Shown here in pieces: positions 21,940 through 33,215 of a stretch of 64,000 nucleotides of DNA (the first letter of the stretch is position 1; every line of letters starts with the position of its first letter). The position numbers and the translations under genes were made by a program. The stretch comes from Silene conica (lineage: Eukaryota; Streptophyta; Magnoliopsida; Caryophyllales; Caryophyllaceae): the NCBI GenBank assembly GCA_029255685.2, contig CM055318.2:69969136-70033135 (forward strand), read 5' to 3'. Under the pieces are notes generated by a model that did no database searches, had not been told where the DNA came from, and saw nothing but the letters and a program-made list of their open reading frames with translations.

Positions 21940-24057
21940 TTAGTTAGATGATCTAGGAACCCAAACAAGTTTGGGTCTCTTCTTATGACGAACAGTGTCA
22001 AGAATATCTTTTCTAATCCACATTTTCTTAACGACTTTTATGTTATTATCCAAATGTCTCAGTCGTTTGGCACAAGCATTAAATACGTGACCTGTTTTTC
22101 CACAAAAATTACAAATGATATATTCAGGTAATCCAACATATTTATGCTTGCGAAAGTCTCTATCATTGGGTTCAGATTTCTTAGCGTAAATGAAGTCACG
22201 CTGTTTTGAACAGACTGGAGGAGTGTTTAATTTGTGTTCAGAAAACCGGACAGTAAGATATTGAGGATCGTTTTGTCTGACGTCAGAACTAGAATCATGC
22301 ACGTTTGAACAGTCTGGAGGAGTGTTTAGTTTCTGTTCAGGAACCCAGACAGTACGATATCGAGGATCGTTTTGTCTAATGTCAGAAGATGAATCGTACC
22401 CTAATCCAAGTTTCTTAGTGTTCTTAGATTGATTGACTAGGAAATTTAGCACGGTATTACTTCCTTCCCATTTGGATGCAACATTTCTAGCATTATCCAG
22501 GTCTGTCTCTAGGTTTTTTACTCTTTCAAGCAGTTTCTTATGTTTGTATAAAAGAGCATCATAATCAACGTTTAATCTATCAAGCCTAGAGCATGTGTCT
22601 GAGTACCTAGAAGTTCTAGTAGCATGTAAAGTTTTTTGTTCCTCCAGTTCTTTAGTAAGCATGTGAATTTGATTGACAAAAGATTCATTTTTGGCAGTAA
22701 GTTCAGTCAGTTCAGATTGAACAGTCTGGTTAACTGTCTGTTTGCCAACTTTTCTTAACTCACGTTTTAAGTCTATGTTCTCCTCCGCTATACTTTCTAT
22801 TTCAGATTGCATAGCACTCAGTTGTTTGTTCTGTTCATAACTGTTATCTAAAGTCTCATCAAGTAATCTTAAAATTCTTTCTTTAGATAAAGACCGCATT
22901 TTAGTCTTGAGTTTTGAGAGACTTACCTCATCTTCGGATTCATTGTCTGATTCACTATCTGAGTCATCTGAGTGAGCCATAAGACATCTGATTGTATCCT
23001 CATCCCTTTTTCGTTGAGATCTTGGTTTGTAGACTGATCTCAGACACAACTTCTCATTTTTTCCGTCATTAGAGGGTTCATCGTCTTCTGAATCAGACTC
23101 ACCCCAAACTGCAGCCATCATTACACGTTTGTACTCTTGCTTAGATTTTTCACGTTTGTCCTTCGATTTTTTTTCTTCCCACATAGGACAATTTCTGATT
23201 TGATGATCACGTTCTCCACACTTGAAACAGCCCATTCGAGATGTGGAACATGATGAAGATGATGAAAAATATTTTGGTTTGTAACTATCGAACTTTCCTT
23301 CATTCTGTTTTCTAATGATTTTAGCAATTCGTTTAGATAACAGAGCCACTTCCTCCTCAAGATCATTTTCATTTTCACTTGACAAGGCGTTTAAGGCTAA
23401 TCCCTTAGCTTTGGGCTTCTCAGCATCATTATCGAGAACTAACTCGTGTGCCATGAGAGATCCCATTAAAGCTTCATAGGTAAGAGTTGTTAAATCTCTA
23501 GCCTCTTCGATGGCGGTGACTTTAGCCTGCCATTTCTTAGTTAAACTTCTTAAAATTTTGCGGACAATGTCCTCGGTTTCAAAAGTTCTACCAAGATTTG
23601 AAAGTTCGTTAGTTATGTTGGAAAAACGTGAAGACATGCTTTTAATTGATTCATCTTGTTGCATTTTAAAGGACTCGTATTGTTGCATTAAAATGTCAAT
23701 ATGTTGTTTCTTTACTTGCATTGTTCCCTCATGGGCTAGTTCTAGACTATCCCATATTTGTTTGGCCGTTTTACATCCTGCAATACGACTTGTTTCAGAT
23801 TCTCCAATCCCAGATTGCAGGAGTGATATGGCTCTAGCATTCTTCTCCGCCTTTTTGTAATCATTAGATGTGTAGTCCTTTGGTGCCTTTTCACTCACAA
23901 CACCATTAACATCGGTGGAGGTGATGGCAAGGGGACCATTTTGAATGATTACCCAACATTCGTAATCCGTTCCTTGTATAAAATGCATTATACGATTTTT
24001 CCACCAACCATAGTCCGTGCCATCAAAGACAGGACATTTGACAATTTTGGAATTCAT
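21940..24057 (-). CDS. Gag polyprotein with two zinc knuckles, gag-only copia-type element
   Basis: The product is 705 residues and should form the virus-like particle. Residues 1-220 match the plant copia gag (UBN2) domain: PVFDGTDYGWWKNRI, then AKQIWDSLELAHEGTMQVKK. A CCHC zinc knuckle lies at 277-290 (CFKCGERDHQIRNC). A long predicted coiled coil follows at roughly 380-530. Two tandem copies of a unit of about 31 residues (SSSDIRQNDPRY and SSSDVRQNDPQY) come next, and a second CCHC knuckle at about 649-662 (CNFCGKTGHVFNAC). The frame is open to 24144, but the first 29 codons overlap the primer-binding site, so the ATG at 24057 (MNSKIVKCPVF) is preferred. The frame is intact, unlike every pol gene in the window. 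The two-knuckle form with coiled coil suggests a relative of the SIRE/Maximus lineage (inference). Confidence 0.85.
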   Translation of the reverse strand: MNSKIVKCPVFDGTDYGWWKNRIMHFIQGTDYECWVIIQNGPLAITSTDVNGVVSEKAPKDYTSNDYKKAEKNARAISLLQSGIGESETSRIAGCKTAKQIWDSLELAHEGTMQVKKQHIDILMQQYESFKMQQDESIKSMSSRFSNITNELSNLGRTFETEDIVRKILRSLTKKWQAKVTAIEEARDLTTLTYEALMGSLMAHELVLDNDAEKPKAKGLALNALSSENENDLEEEVALLSKRIAKIIRKQNEGKFDSYKPKYFSSSSSCSTSRMGCFKCGERDHQIRNCPMWEEKKSKDKREKSKQEYKRVMMAAVWGESDSEDDEPSNDGKNEKLCLRSVYKPRSQRKRDEDTIRCLMAHSDDSDSESDNESEDEVSLSKLKTKMRSLSKERILRLLDETLDNSYEQNKQLSAMQSEIESIAEENIDLKRELRKVGKQTVNQTVQSELTELTAKNESFVNQIHMLTKELEEQKTLHATRTSRYSDTCSRLDRLNVDYDALLYKHKKLLERVKNLETDLDNARNVASKWEGSNTVLNFLVNQSKNTKKLGLGYDSSSDIRQNDPRYRTVWVPEQKLNTPPDCSNVHDSSSDVRQNDPQYLTVRFSEHKLNTPPVCSKQRDFIYAKKSEPNDRDFRKHKYVGLPEYIICNFCGKTGHVFNACAKRLRHLDNNIKVVKKMWIRKDILDTVRHKKRPKLVWVPRSSN

Positions 24058-24132
24058 TGGAAAAACAAAAATAGGATAAATAAACTCAAAAAGGATCAAA
24101 CTCTTTGCGGTAAAGCAATCAAGAGCACGAGG

Positions 24133-24144
24133 CTCTGATACCAA
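24133..24144 (-). other. tRNA-Met primer-binding site of the gag-only element
   Basis: Minus strand TTGGTATCAGAGCC immediately inside the 5' LTR (LTR edge at 24146). Confidence 0.8.
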
Positions 24145-24145
24145 T

Positions 24146-25239
24146 TGATGAGTTTATCGATCCAGTACTTAAGAGGGGAAGGGGGTGAATTAAGTACTCC
24201 CTTTTTTAAAGAAAACTTTTACTCTACTAATTTCGTTGACAGCACACAAACGGATTTAAACAGTATTGAAGATTGTCCAAAATATTGTAACCTGTGCTGA
24301 GATTGTGAAATTAGTTACGAGATAAAAAGACGAATGAAACGATGAAGTACGAAAACTGAAATAAAGAATAGAAGCGAGACACGCGATTTTTAACGTGGTT
24401 CGACCTACTCTCTAAAGGTCTACGTCCACCCCTTTCTCTTATTATTTTTATAACCAAACCCGATTAAAAAAACAATCCCCACGATCAACCCGATCGTGCA
24501 ACTCGAGTACAACCCGTACTCCAAATATTTTTCTTACAACTGAGTGAATGAAAAAACACTGATTACAATTTTTGTCTCCTTGAAATATTCAATAGATGTG
24601 AACAAAGGAGAGCAAAAATATCCTACGAGTAAACGAACTTGCTTTAATCAATGTCGGTCTTGAAAGTACGATTTAGCGAAACTGTTTGCAAGAATTACTT
24701 TGATAGAAGACTTTGGTAAAAACGTTCTTTAGCAAAAACCCAGTTTCTGAAAACTTACAACTTGCTTAAAAGATTGACTTTTTTAAGAATGAAAACAAGT
24801 TTGTATGTTTTGTTACCTTTGCCGTTTTCTACTTCAAGTATTATATACTTGTTCAACTTATGAAGACTTTGGCAAAGAATAAAATCTTTGAAAATCTTTT
24901 GACAGTAATTTGAGGTTGATTAGGAATCAACTTCCTTTATTTGACAAAGATTTTTATTCACAAAATAATTCTTGTTTGTGTAGAATGATATTTCTAAAAA
25001 CAATTGATTCCAAAATTATTTTGATATTTTAAACCGTACTTTATTGGACCGAAAACAAGGATTAGTCACAAGTCCGATACCCTTACAATTTATCTATGTA
25101 GATCACGAGTTTAGGCCATCTTCATTTCCAAATGCTAGCCTTGTTCGGAACCTGTCAACAACACATCTAGACACACCATTAAGCCGGAGAATGGTTTTGA
25201 TATAGAAGACTTGTCATCATCAACACAATAAGTCCAACA
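24146..25239 (-). repeat. 5' LTR of the gag-only element
   Basis: Right-hand LTR on the plus strand, 1,094 bp, same length as its partner and differing at about a dozen positions by eye. Confidence 0.9.
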
Positions 25240-25404
25240 GTTGCTTTATTACTTGTTTTATTATTGATTTTTACTTAGTCATCAATCCATCTGCCGCTTC
25301 ATGTTGTTATGTTGTAACTCTAAAATTTTCGTTGAGCTGATATTTACCATAAACCATATACTTATTCTTTGTGAGTTACGGAGTATATGTTAACTTTGAT
25401 TAAA
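25240..25404. other. Junction of block G copy 2 with block H copy 2
   Basis: 25244-25295 continues the 3' flank of gene copy 2 (matching 8011-8065). 25318-25404 matches 57033-57135, at the left edge of block B copy 2. This marks a rearrangement point shared by two blocks. Confidence 0.65.
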
Positions 25405-25414
25405 ATATTTCACA

Positions 25415-26490
25415 TGTTGGAGAATTCACAATGCTATCGGAAAGCTTTTAATAATCTTGGAAAAAGAGACTTGAACTACTTATATTGTCCGACCGAAATT
25501 GGGATAAGAATTAAGATTGGTAAAATTTGCAAGTTCTTGAAAGTTTTCTATGATGTAACTTGTGTTTTTTCCTACTGCAAATTTGTATTTCATCCATGTA
25601 TTGAGGGTGAGGTTGTTGCTTAAACAAGAAATGAGAAGTAAATATGGATTCATAAGAGGCATGACTACTAAGATGTTTGTCAAATTTGACAAACACTGGT
25701 CGACTTTTACTACAATTATGTGGCAATTGTTGTGGTCTTTGATCCTAGATATAAATTTAGCGTTGTTGATTAGGTTTATAAAAAAAGTATTGGTGACTCG
25801 TATGGTTTTGAGTTGGAGTTGTTCAAGGACAAACTGTTTGAGTTCTACAACCAATATGTTTCCTTTGCAAGCGACTACGCTCCACGAACTTCTAATGGTG
25901 TTAATGGTTCCAATGTTCATGTCAATATATTATCCGACGTCTTTATAATGGTAAGTTTGGTATAAAACTAATATTTTTTTTCTAGTTTTATTTCTATACC
26001 CTCTCTAAATTGCATCAATTTTTTTCAAGTTTTTTACTCTTGTATATTCCATATCTAATGTATATAGGATTATGATTGTCACTCAAGCAATGGGTTTTAC
26101 CTCTCCTGGAAAATTGAGTTAGAGTTATACTTGGAAGAAGCTATATTGCTTGCCCCGTACTACTGATGTCAATGGGCTTGAGTATTGGAAGACACACTGT
26201 GTGAGGTATCATGTTCATGCTCACATGGTTCGGGATATTTTGGCTATTCCTATATCCACAGTAGCGTCTGAATCAACTTTCAACATTCGAGGTAGAATTC
26301 TTGATCCTTATAGAAGCTCTTTAAAACCTTCTACTGTTGAAGCTCTTGTATGCCTTAAAAATTAGGCATTTAAACCAGGTAATTCTAGTTCTCAACCATA
26401 CTTTATGTTCATGAGCCTGCTTCATCTGCATTCTGTGTTGGATATAGGTTTGAGTCATGCTTTGCCGATCATATTAGATTGTAGTATATG
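25415..26490 (+). pseudogene. Decayed hAT-family transposase, copy 2
   Basis: Same two transposase parts as copy 1: FYDVTCVFS, now joined directly to YCKF after loss of the GTKFPTAN part (about 25560-25580), and the dimerisation segment LAIPISTVASESTF at 26231-26280. The region before it is slightly better preserved than in copy 1 (KTHCVRYHVHAHMVRD, residues absent from copy 1). A stop replaces Trp after VEALVCLKN (26363-26365). Not functional. Confidence 0.8.
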
Positions 26491-26879
26491 AGCTGAATGG
26501 ACGTGAATATGCAACTGTAAATATTTTATTTTTTCTGATTATTCCATTTATTTTTAAAACAGTTGTGTTTGCTAAAGAGCTAGGTGATCATTCCTCTATT
26601 TGTGTTTTATTTGGAAAAACATGAGCCATTTATTAGCACTTGCTAAAAATTAGAGTTTTGTGTTAGTTTTGTTTAATCAAATTTCTCAAAAATGGATCTC
26701 ATTATATTCTTAGATATTGTCTGGTTTCTGGTAAGCGTAATGCTTTTAAATACCTTAAAGGTTTGTTGTTTCCCCTCTATCCTTCAATATATTGTGGACT
26801 GGTTCCTCCTACTAACTTTATAATCTTTAAACATAACTATTAATACCACGACCTAAGACAAGATTCCTCTTGTCGTGAA

Positions 26880-26890
26880 TGAAGAGGGGG

Positions 26891-26924
<34 letters not shown>

Positions 26925-26937
26925 GGTGGTGGTGGTT
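26880..26937. repeat. G homopolymer (about 45 bp) followed by (GGT)n
   Basis: A run of mostly uninterrupted G from about 26885 to 26923, then GGTGGTGGTGGTGG. At the equivalent place copy 1 has only GGGGGGAGGGG (3320-3331). The run could form quadruplex DNA, or its length may be a sequencing or assembly error. Confidence 0.85.
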
Positions 26938-27139
26938 TGAATATGTCGTATTATTTCTCTATTAGATGTTGTGTTCTTGTCTAATTGACTGTTGTTCGAG
27001 CACATGTATAAATATTGATCATCATTTTTTAATTGAGAGGGTGTTGTACTATTGTGGACCATAATTGTTTTAATTCATAATTATAAGTTTTCATGACATT
27101 TTATAATCTTTTATGTTTGATTCATAGTATATTAAAAGA

Positions 27140-27284
27140 ATTTATTGCAATTGCAGATTCAATGCAACCAGATATAGAAGAACTTTGTAGCGAAATTATG
27201 AAGATAAAGGTTGGCGATGAGTCGGGAGATTTGGAAGATGAGCCAGAGAGTGTATGTATCCAACATCTCATACTTAATGGTTGA
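27140..27284 (+). pseudogene. Possible terminal exon relic, copy 2
   Basis: Same acidic frame as 3529-3675 (DIEELCSEIMKIKVGDESGD) after a TTGCAG acceptor-like site, ending in TGA. Function unknown. Confidence 0.35.
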
Positions 27285-28411
27285 CTCCAACTAAGAAGTG
27301 AAGAAATGAAGCTACTGTTTTTGTTTTTAATACTACAAATAAAAGTATTGTGCTATCTTTGTACTCTTAGGCCTTAGCTTATTATTGAACTTTTTAGCAT
27401 GTAATTTGGATTTTTCCACTGGTTGTTTTTGAATTTGATATCCTGGTTTTGATTTTTAGTCTGGAAAAAAATTTATTTGGGTTACACAGCTTTATTGGGT
27501 TATTCGGGTTAGTAGGTTGACCAGGTTACACAAAAGAGTTGTATACCAATAGCGGGTTAAACAGATCAGGTCGGGTCGTTGGTTTGTAAACAGGTCGGGT
27601 TCAGGTGAGGGATTCCGACCTATTTAATTAAACGGGTCGTGTACATGTTCAGGTCATAGGGTTTATGACTCGTTTATATGGGACACGTACGTACACGAAC
27701 CCGTCACGACCTGATCTGTTTATATTGGAATAATTTTTAATATGGAATGACTTTATAGTGTTTTTTGTGGGACTATTTTTGTAAATATTTAGGGATGTGT
27801 ATAAAAAGATGTCGTAATATGGAGCTGCAGTTGCAAATTTGCAATGATATTCATTTTTCCTTTTCGCTCTTTTTTGTTTAATTTTTTACGTTGATAACTT
27901 CGTGCCTCTCCTTTATTTGAGACTTTTTCTCACCTTTTTGTGAGTTTTGTCCTCACCTTTTGGTGATCTGTCCTCATCTTGTGGTGGGATTTTCTCCTCT
28001 ATTTGAGAGGTTCAAGAATTAAGTGGAAGATCGGCTCCTTCATTGTTGATCCTATGGAGATAGAACTGTTGTTAGATTGCTCGTTACGTACAAAGTTTTT
28101 GGTCGAAAGAACTTGATCCTTGTCAATGCTTTAGAAAATTTGGAGACCCTCTTGTGAAAAGCTGTAGAAGGCGATATGTTAGAGGATGTGCAGAAGCGTC
28201 TCATGAGCCCATTAAGTTTAGAAATTTTTTGTTGATCGAGAATGTAGTTTATTTAATTTTAATCGTTTTATGTCATGTCATTCTTAACATATGTTGTAAC
28301 TACCATGAGACTTTTGATTAATGAAACGACTTTTCCCCTCAAAAAAAAATACAAGAAATAGAAGAATGTATTTCTATCAATTAATTACCAAGTATGGAAG
28401 AAAAACATTAG

Positions 28412-29215
28412 ATTAAATTGCACAAAAATAGAATGTGGGAACATTGAATAAAACATTGAATAAGAATTAAGGAAGTACATGTCATGTTATTAATATTATA
28501 TCACTAACTTTTAATTGAGTTATTTTTTTTCAAGATGAAATTGATTGTAAATTTGTAACACACTTAACTTCATTATATCATTTTAGATGTATTGTTTCGA
28601 ACCCTTAAACGCATGTTTTGATTTTTTTTAATTCTCTCAGGTCGGTCCCCTAATGTTTTTAATGAATTTTCTGAGTCGTAACCGCCCGATATTCTAAATG
28701 AATGACCGATATCGTAGTTTCAGATATATTACGTAACATTTTTATATAAATTCGTAAACAAGAATTCATACGACAAACGGTCAATTTGTATAACATAAAA
28801 TTAAATATTTTATAATCGATTATATATGTCTCGTCTAAAACGATTAGACAACAATTTGTTATTATTTTTTTAATTCTCCCAGGTAGGTCCCACAATGTGT
28901 TGATAAATTTCCGGAGTAATAACCGCCCGATATTCTAAATAAATGCTTGATATTGTAGTTTCAGAAATATTACGTAAATGTTTTATATAAATCATGAATT
29001 TCTACGAAAAACGGCAATTTGAATAACATAAAATTAACTATTATATAATCGAATATATATGTCCCGTCTAAAACGATTAGACAACAATTTAAATAATTAG
29101 AATAAACATTATTATTATTATTAACAATTTACAGCAATAAAAATACCAACTATACAAAATTTTAAAAAAAATTAAAATAACGTAATATTAATATACAACC
29201 AGGAACAATGTACAA
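28412..29215. repeat. Block F, copy 2
   Basis: Matches 6196-7015, including the internal tandem duplication (units about 28624-28868 and 28869-29098). After 29215 the sequence diverges, so no third prolamin-like gene follows here. Confidence 0.85.
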
Positions 29216-29584
29216 ATTCAAATATTTTAGAAAATCAAATTATAAACAAAACCGTTAAAACCAAACCTTAGAATAAAATATATTCGATAATATAAACTTC
29301 TCCACAATTTCCTATCCTTATCGGAGGATTCAAAAACGAACCATTCAATATCAGAGGACCGTAATTCATATAACTCAAAATTAAACCCTTAGAAAAAAAT
29401 CAATTAACAAAAAAAATATAAATTAATTTTAAAAAAATTAAATATAAATTAATTTTAAAAAGCATGACTATATGTTCAATAATTATAAATCTTACAAAAA
29501 ACAATATAGTCATGCCGTATATTCTATGTGCATATATATTATATATAATGTCATCGTTATTCATTTGCATAACTGTTGAAAACT
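29216..29584. other. AT-rich spacer, no gene seen
   Basis: Contains a 35-bp AT-rich tandem (AATATAAATTAATTTTAAAA-like, 29416-29460). The right part (29490-29575) matches 14830-14935. Nothing coding. Confidence 0.5.
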
Positions 29585-30123
29585 AGTTTATTTTAATATC
29601 CATGCAACACACGGATAAGAAAAGTTGTTATTATAATTTAAAACAAAAAAAACTAATTGAACACAACAACAATATAATGTGCCTGGTCATCAACAACGCC
29701 ATTCGACTCTGATACCAGACCATCACCATCAGCAACTGACCTTCGTCCAACGTCAACGTCGACCATCGTGCCATCCACCACAAGAGTTGAGTTTTTATGT
29801 TTAGGTAAAAGGCCGGTAGAGTTTCAAAAAACTTTATGAAATAAAAAATCTACGTGCAAGAATAAATTCCGTATGTAAAAAAAATAACTCCGTTAATTAA
29901 TGTCCAGTTATCAAAATCTAAGATTTATTTAACATCCGTTAAGATAGAGGATATCATAGCACAAACATAACATCTCAAGAATATCATGAAACAATGCCTT
30001 TTCTATAAAAGAAATACTCCGTAATATTTTATGCATTTCTATTGGTTGAGTTTGTTAAGAGAATGATTTTTTTAATTTATGTAGGACCCCCACTTTCTAT
30101 GAGGTATTTAATTACCCTCTTTC
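29585..30123. repeat. Block D, copy 3, cut by the copia element
   Basis: Matches 15110-15550 and 16318-16880. It ends at 30123 where an LTR begins. Confidence 0.8.
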
Positions 30124-31276
30124 TGTTGGGAATTGTGTCCTCAACAATAGTGCGATCACGTCAGTAAATATAAATTACTGATAAATCTACAATAAGAATA
30201 CTCATGGGATGATTCTTTTCATATAGTCGACTGATCAACATTAATCGGTAATGATTGGCTTACTAGAGTTTGACATTACTGTGGTATGACGGTGGTGATC
30301 AGTCGATCCCTTTAGGTCACACCTATAGGACAACTCTATTAATAGAAAACTGATATGGTCGTATATCGACGCGAGTTATATTGATCCTAGTTTATATATC
30401 GAGTTTGGAGTATGTTTATAATACGATTATAAACTATAACATTTTAGTGAATGATCTGTCATTACTAAAATTAATATGTTTATGAAACATTATTTAAGAA
30501 TGAATATATTTATATTAGAAATGTTTTAATATAAAATCTAATAATAATAATAGGATTATTATTTTATGATAATTAAGTTTAAATTAGTTGAACTTATAAT
30601 ATACATGAATGTCCATTTTGAAATTGATAAAATGAACATTAATGGTTGGGTTTGGACCGTGTGATACTTGATCACACTACCATTACATTTTGTTTTATGG
30701 TAAATTTTATATGATAAAATTTAATTAAAATATTTTATAGATGTAATATGACAAGTTGTGGTTTGGTGCCCATGCATAGGGCACCCAAAACCAACCGTCC
30801 AAATGCAAAAGAAAGGGTGAGTGTGTCTTACACATTTCATTCATAATTCATTCATACATGCAAGAAACTTAGAGAGAATTTTAGAGAATATAAAATTCTC
30901 ATTTTCTCTCTTTGTTTTCAGCCGTGTACTCCTCCCTCTCAAGAACAATTTATGTTGTTTTATTTCTAGATTATTATAAGATAATAACAATAATAACTAG
31001 GTTATTTTGTGTGAGATTCTAGTAAAATCAAACATAAATTTTATTAGAGTGTGTCTTGGTGTTAACTCATTGGAAGTCTTCTAATTTGGGGACTATGAGG
31101 ATCATACCTTGATATTAAGCTCAAGAACAATTAAAGAAGGAGTCTTTGATTGTGCCCTTTTAGCCGAAATATTAACAATGTAAGGATTGATTTCTTCTTC
31201 TTTTGTTTCGGCCATTATCATGTTATGCATGCAATAAGATCTTTAAGTTTATGAGATAAATATTAGTATGACTAAA
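30124..31276 (+). repeat. 5' LTR of the copia element, first part
   Basis: Interrupted after CTAAA (31272-31276) by the Tekay-type element; resumes at 40897/40902. Together about 1,181 bp. Confidence 0.9.
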
Positions 31277-31989
31277 TGTAAAACCCCTCGCGAAAGCGGA
31301 AATATAAACATACAAAAGTACCAAAAATGCAGCGGAATTAAAACTTTTTAAGGAAACAACATGCGAGAAGTCTTAAACTGAAACAGAAACTGAAATAAAA
31401 CCAAAATAGGTAAGTAACAGTTCTAAGTATCAAAACCAATATGTACATCAGCCTGGGATGGAACATCCCTACAGGCACCAAAACGAAAGTAACACAAGTC
31501 TAAGAGTCTAGCTATGCGATATAAGGTAAGTCATATGATGACAGCAGGATCATCACTCGCTAGCCCTCTCATGAACCCATCTCCAACCAGCATGTACCTA
31601 CATACATGAAAACATGTACGCCACAATCAGTGGGGAGTGACTAGAGTTCTCCTAGCCACCTTTTGTGACAACACGTAACATATAAAACAATACAGAATAC
31701 TCCAACATATAACAACATGTGAAGCATAAACATCTCATCCTCTGATCTCTTACTATCATGCGATTACAATGCACGGCTCTCAACCAACTTCATAAACAAA
31801 TAGGAAGGAGAGCCGGTTTCCCTACTGGTTACCCAGTCGGGGGGTCTTTCAATCCAATTATTTATGAAACCGAACTAAGAGTCATCCAATGTCTTGGATG
31901 ATTTAACCACAATCATATAAACATCAATAACCTATTATGCATATCTGACACTGTACCATCATCAAGGCAAGCAGATATACAACAGCAAG

Positions 31990-32520
31990 TACAAAGGTTC
32001 AGAGGCGACATCTTAACGCATAACCCAGGTACTAAATTATTCAGCAAGTATAAAGGTTCAGAGGCGACATCTTAACGCATAACCTAAATACCAAGTTCAC
32101 AATATCAAGCAAGGACTCAGAGGCGAAAACTCAACGCATGGACCGGCTATCACAGAACACTAGACTCAGAGGCGAAAACTCAACGCATGGACTAGCATTC
32201 AGTTCACTATCACAAGTAAGGAACTCAGAGGCGAAAACTCAACGCATGTTCCCCTACCACATCACAAGATACTAGACTTAGAGGCGAAAACTCAACGCAT
32301 GTTCTAGCACCAAACACCTGCACTCCGGGTAAGGTATGACAACCTGACTGCCCCGTCGTGCAGTTGCTCTACTCGTCAGACTCAGAGGCGAAAACTCAAC
32401 GCATGTTCTGACGCGATCACACATACATGTCTGGACTCAGAGGCGAAAACTCAACGCATGTCCCAGACACGACAAACAGACATGTATGGAACTCAGAGGC
32501 GAAAACTCAACGCATGTTCC
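31990..32520. repeat. Spaced 25-bp motif array inside the LTR
   Basis: The core GAGGCGAAAACTCAACGCAT recurs about every 50-60 bp (near 32116, 32166, 32224, 32282, 32385, 32440, 32494), with two variants GAGGCGACATCTTAACGCAT (near 32001 and 32060). The bases just around each core tend to repeat as short inverted words across it (for example GGAACTC...GTTCC). Also in 39550-40020 and, inverted, 45895-46440. Confidence 0.85.
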
Positions 32521-32875
32521 CATACACGACAAACAACTCACGTATTAAGTTCAGAGGCCAGCTTAAGGCATAACTTAATACGCACCAAAACAATATCATT
32601 CAAGTCTATGAACTACTCTATAGTTCTACCTTTAACTTCTAATCAACACTTATATGACCCCGGGAACTAAGATGAGGGAGAGCCGGTTTCCCTTTCGGTT
32701 GCCCGACCGGGGGGTCTCTATCCTTACTCCATTCCCGAACCCAATATAATGTTGCCCATCCTCCGGGGACCTCAAATACATGTCAAGGGTACACAAAACG
32801 AGTTTCAATCAAAACCGATTAACCATTTGAAAGTTACGATTAAATTTCAAAACTCAAAACAGCCTACAGGGGTCC

Positions 32876-33215
32876 CCAGCCGGTCGGCCGGCTGGTGACC
32901 TCCTCAGCCTTTCTTTCTTTTTCTGAAACAACACACGGACTCCCAGCCGGTCGGCAGGCAGCCGGTCGGCCGGCTGGGAACCCTATTCCTAGCCTTCACC
33001 AACTTCGTAACTATCCCCACATGCACTCCCAGCCGGCTGGCAGGCGGCCGGTCTGCCGGCTGGGCTTCCCTTTCTACTTAGGTTTTTCGCCAAAATATAA
33101 CACACAAGAGACTACCAGCCGGTCGGCAGGCAGCCGGTCGGCCGGCTGGCAGTCCTAAGCCAAAATCTCAAAACTCGCAAAAACACGAAACAACCCTCCC
33201 AGCCGGTCGACCGGC
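32876..33215. repeat. GC-rich palindromes inside the LTR
   Basis: At least five patches built from CCAGCCGG, TCGGCAGGCAG and CCGGTCGGCCGGCTGG, each able to fold into a strong hairpin, in otherwise AT-rich DNA. Equivalent patches occur in the solo LTR at 45190-45560. The 5' LTR of this element has lost the whole region. Confidence 0.85.

Larger units (their letters stand above)
18626..25239 (-). mobile_element. Complete gag-only (pol-less) copia-type LTR retrotransposon, target duplication GTTGC
   Basis: Two 1,094-bp LTRs (18626-19719 and 24146-25239) start TGATGAGTTTATCG and end AGTCCAACA, and GTTGC flanks both sides (18621-18625, 25240-25244). The minus-strand order is LTR, primer site, gag, accessory frame remnants, purine tract, LTR. 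No protease, integrase, RT or RNase H is present. Such elements must borrow enzymes from an autonomous relative; comparable plant elements have been called TR-GAG. The LTRs differ at about a dozen positions by eye, so the insertion is fairly young. The empty site is preserved at 8010-8014. Confidence 0.9.
25405..28375 (+). repeat. Block H, copy 2
   Basis: Second copy of 1845-4790, without the MITE and solo LTR found after copy 1. Inverted-repeat arms lie at 27559-27573 and 27707-27721, the short tandem repeat at 27927-27989 and the poly(A)-like tail near 28340. Confidence 0.85.

Noticed and set aside
23121-24138. Frames opposite or out of phase with the gag gene
   Set aside because: Shadows of the real gag frame without recognisable features.
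31990-32520. CRISPR-like array of a 25-bp repeat with variable spacers
   Set aside because: The repeats lie inside a plant retrotransposon LTR, spacers are irregular in length and themselves partly repeated, and the same array recurs in the other LTR copies.
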